A model generated the notes under the pieces. The model did no database searches, had not been told where the DNA came from, and was given only the letters and a program-made list of their open reading frames with translations. A stretch of 55,714 nt of DNA from Xanthomonas translucens pv. translucens DSM 18974 (GTDB lineage Bacteria; Pseudomonadota; Gammaproteobacteria; Xanthomonadales; Xanthomonadaceae): positions 1 through 55,714 of the forward strand of contig NZ_CAPJ01000155.1 in NCBI RefSeq assembly GCF_000331775.1, given 5' to 3'. The translations under genes were made by a program, and so were the position numbers. This document shows, piece after piece, positions 54,064-55,714 of this stretch (positions are counted from its first letter, which is position 1; each line of letters begins with the position of its first letter).

Positions 54064-54437
54064 GTCCGTCCAGTGCTGGGGAGCCGATCGGGGGATTGTA
54101 CGGCCAGACCGAATATTGGTTGCAAATGAAACGGAACCGCCGCTGTCGGATGGCCGGCAGCGCCTTTTGTGCAACGCGCCAATTCAGCGTAGACTTGCGA
54201 GGTCTGCATGCGGCCGTCCGTTTCCCTTAGGGATCGCCGGCGAGGTCAGGATCGTTGCGATCCGCTCGCCCGCCCCGCCCGACGCCTTTCGTGGTGCCGA
54301 CAAACCCGAGCGCTGTCTGCTCCGGGTTGATCCACCCTCTCGCAGCGCGGTTCACGGGAACGCTCCGAGCCTCACCCTACTTGCGTCTTCACGCCGGGCA
54401 CGTCCCGGCGACGGCGCGTTATCCGGAGCTTTCCTCG
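54064..54437. other. 374-bp gap, probable long leader of the DEAD-box helicase
   Basis: Divergent region between fah and the helicase gene. No ORF is convincing. A hairpin, cgccggg with cccggcg around a short loop, lies near 54390-54409, about 30 bases before the start codon. tccggagc near 54422 could serve as Shine-Dalgarno, though it is rather far from the ATG at 54438. Structured long leaders are common for cold-inducible helicase genes; that this is one is inference. Confidence 0.4.
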
Positions 54438-55714
54438 ATGTCTTTCGAATCCCTGGGCCTGGCGCCCTTCCTGCTGCGTGCGTTGGCCGAGCAGGGCTAT
54501 GAAACGCCCACCCCCATCCAGTTGCAGGCGATTCCGCTGGCGCTGGCCGGCCACGACCTGATGGCCGGCGCGCAGACCGGCACCGGCAAGACCGCCGCGT
54601 TCGGCCTGCCGCTGCTGCAGCACCTGGGTACCTCGCCGCAGCCGGTCGGCAACGGCGCACGCAGGCCGCGCGCGCTGATCCTGACCCCGACCCGCGAACT
54701 GGCCACCCAGGTACACGACAGCCTGCGCGGCTACAGCAAGTACCTGCGCATCCCCAGCACCACCATCTACGGCGGCGTCGGCATGGGCAACCAGCTCGAC
54801 GCGCTGCGCCGCGGCGTGGACCTGCTGATCGCCTGCCCGGGCCGCCTGCTCGATCACCTCGAGCGCCGCAGCGTGGACCTGTCGGGCATCGAGATCCTGG
54901 TGCTGGACGAGGCCGACCGCATGCTCGACATGGGCTTCCTGCCCTCGATCAAGCGCATCCTGGCCAAGCTGCCCAAGCAGAACCGGCAGACCCTGCTGTT
55001 CTCGGCGACCTTCGAGGAAGGCATCAAGCAGCTGGCCCGCGAGTTCATGCACAACCCGCAGGAAATCCAGGCCACGCCCAGCAACACCGTCGCCGACACC
55101 ATCACCCACCGCGTGCACCCGGTCGATGGCACGCGCAAGCGCGAACTGCTGCTGCACCTGCTGGCCGCCGATTCGCGCATGCAGACCCTGGTGTTCGCGC
55201 GCACCAAGCATGGCGCCGACAAGCTGACCATGTTCCTGGACAAGTCCGGGCTGAAGACCGCCGCGATCCACGGCAACAAGAGCCAGGGCCAGCGCCTGCG
55301 CGCGCTGAGCGACTTCAAGGCCGGCCGCATCACCGTGCTGGTGGCGACCGACATCGCCGCGCGCGGCATCGACATCGACCAGCTGCCGAAGGTCATCAAC
55401 TACGACCTGCCGATGGTCGCCGAAGACTACGTGCACCGCATCGGCCGCACCGGCCGCAACGGCGCGCAGGGCGAGGCGGTGTCGCTGGTGGCGCAGGACG
55501 AGGCCAAGCTGCTGCGCGCGATCTCGCGCATGCTCAAGCGTGAGATGGACATCCGCGACGTGCCGGGCTTCGAGCCGTCCACGCCGATCCGCTGGGGCAA
55601 CAACAATCCGGCCGACGAGCGTCCGGGCGGCCAGCGTCCGCCGCGCAAGAGCACCCATGTGCGGCGTCCGCACGGCGACGCGCCGCGCGCGCACGCGCAT
55701 GCCGGGGCCAAGCC
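54438..55714 (+). CDS. DEAD-box ATP-dependent RNA helicase (RhlE-like), 3' end cut
   Basis: The frame from ATG 54438 runs open to the right edge, giving at least 425 residues; the C-terminus is missing. All helicase motifs are present: the Q motif ([13 protein letters not shown]), motif I (AQTGTGKT), Ia (PTRELA), the PGR motif of ACPGRLLDH, motif II (DEAD in [14 protein letters not shown]), III (SAT), V ([13 protein letters not shown]) and VI ([10 protein letters not shown]). The last visible residues are a basic, arginine/proline-rich tail ([18 protein letters not shown]), typical of RhlE-type proteins that act in ribosome assembly and RNA decay. RhlE is preferred over DbpA or SrmB because of this tail, but is not certain. 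Confidence 0.92.
   Translation, partial: MSFESLGLAPFLLRALAEQGYETPTPIQLQAIPLALAGHDLMAGAQTGTGKTAAFGLPLLQHLGTSPQPVGNGARRPRALILTPTRELATQVHDSLRGYSKYLRIPSTTIYGGVGMGNQLDALRRGVDLLIACPGRLLDHLERRSVDLSGIEILVLDEADRMLDMGFLPSIKRILAKLPKQNRQTLLFSATFEEGIKQLAREFMHNPQEIQATPSNTVADTITHRVHPVDGTRKRELLLHLLAADSRMQTLVFARTKHGADKLTMFLDKSGLKTAAIHGNKSQGQRLRALSDFKAGRITVLVATDIAARGIDIDQLPKVINYDLPMVAEDYVHRIGRTGRNGAQGEAVSLVAQDEAKLLRAISRMLKREMDIRDVPGFEPSTPIRWGNNNPADERPGGQRPPRKSTHVRRPHGDAPRAHAHAGAK

Overview
The window is high-GC, densely packed bacterial DNA that I read as a Xanthomonas or very close relative. The main reason is gene order: an O-antigen (LPS) locus lies between metB and etfA/etfB and is followed by rmlBACD and xanB/xanA, which is the classic Xanthomonas arrangement. 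The species cannot be fixed from sequence alone.

Layout. 1-5.3 kb: housekeeping genes (a truncated edge gene, pssA, a DUF4124 protein, proS), an H-NS-like gene behind two good sigma-70 promoters, and a ThrE-type exporter. 5.4-9.0 kb: a four-gene Mla-type lipid transport operon (STAS-permease, ATPase, MCE protein, auxiliary lipoprotein). 9.2-15.8 kb: alkB, ETF-ubiquinone oxidoreductase, a large RgpF-HAD surface-glycan protein, and a CoA-transferase pair. 15.9-22.3 kb: sugar-nucleotide supply, with xanA/xanB (GDP-mannose) and rmlB-A-C-D (dTDP-L-rhamnose). 22.5-24.2 kb: etfB-etfA, the conserved flank of the O-antigen locus.

The O-antigen locus (24.2-46.2 kb) has two convergent halves meeting near 36.65 kb. 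The minus-strand half reads metB > wzm > wzt > a methyltransferase/kinase-like/coiled-coil protein resembling the WbdD chain terminator > two paralogous double-domain GT2 glycosyltransferases > a small lipoprotein. This is a complete ABC-transporter-dependent O-polysaccharide pathway. The plus-strand half encodes a flippase-like membrane protein, a HAD-UbiA fusion, a DprE1-like FAD oxidase, a DprE2-like SDR, an epimerase-like protein, three multi-spanning GT-C-like proteins, an FAD oxidoreductase and a GtrA protein. UbiA + DprE1 + DprE2 is the set that makes polyprenyl-phosphate D-arabinofuranose in mycobacteria, so this half looks like a periplasmic decoration system using a lipid-linked pentose. 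Two of its three GT-C-like genes carry a single in-frame stop in an otherwise intact frame.

46.2-55.7 kb: metB and cbs (transsulfuration), a DUF465 protein, a DUF4398/OmpA-like pair, pilU, a REP-like repeat cluster, maiA and fah (tyrosine/homogentisate degradation), and the start of a DEAD-box RNA helicase that runs off the right edge.
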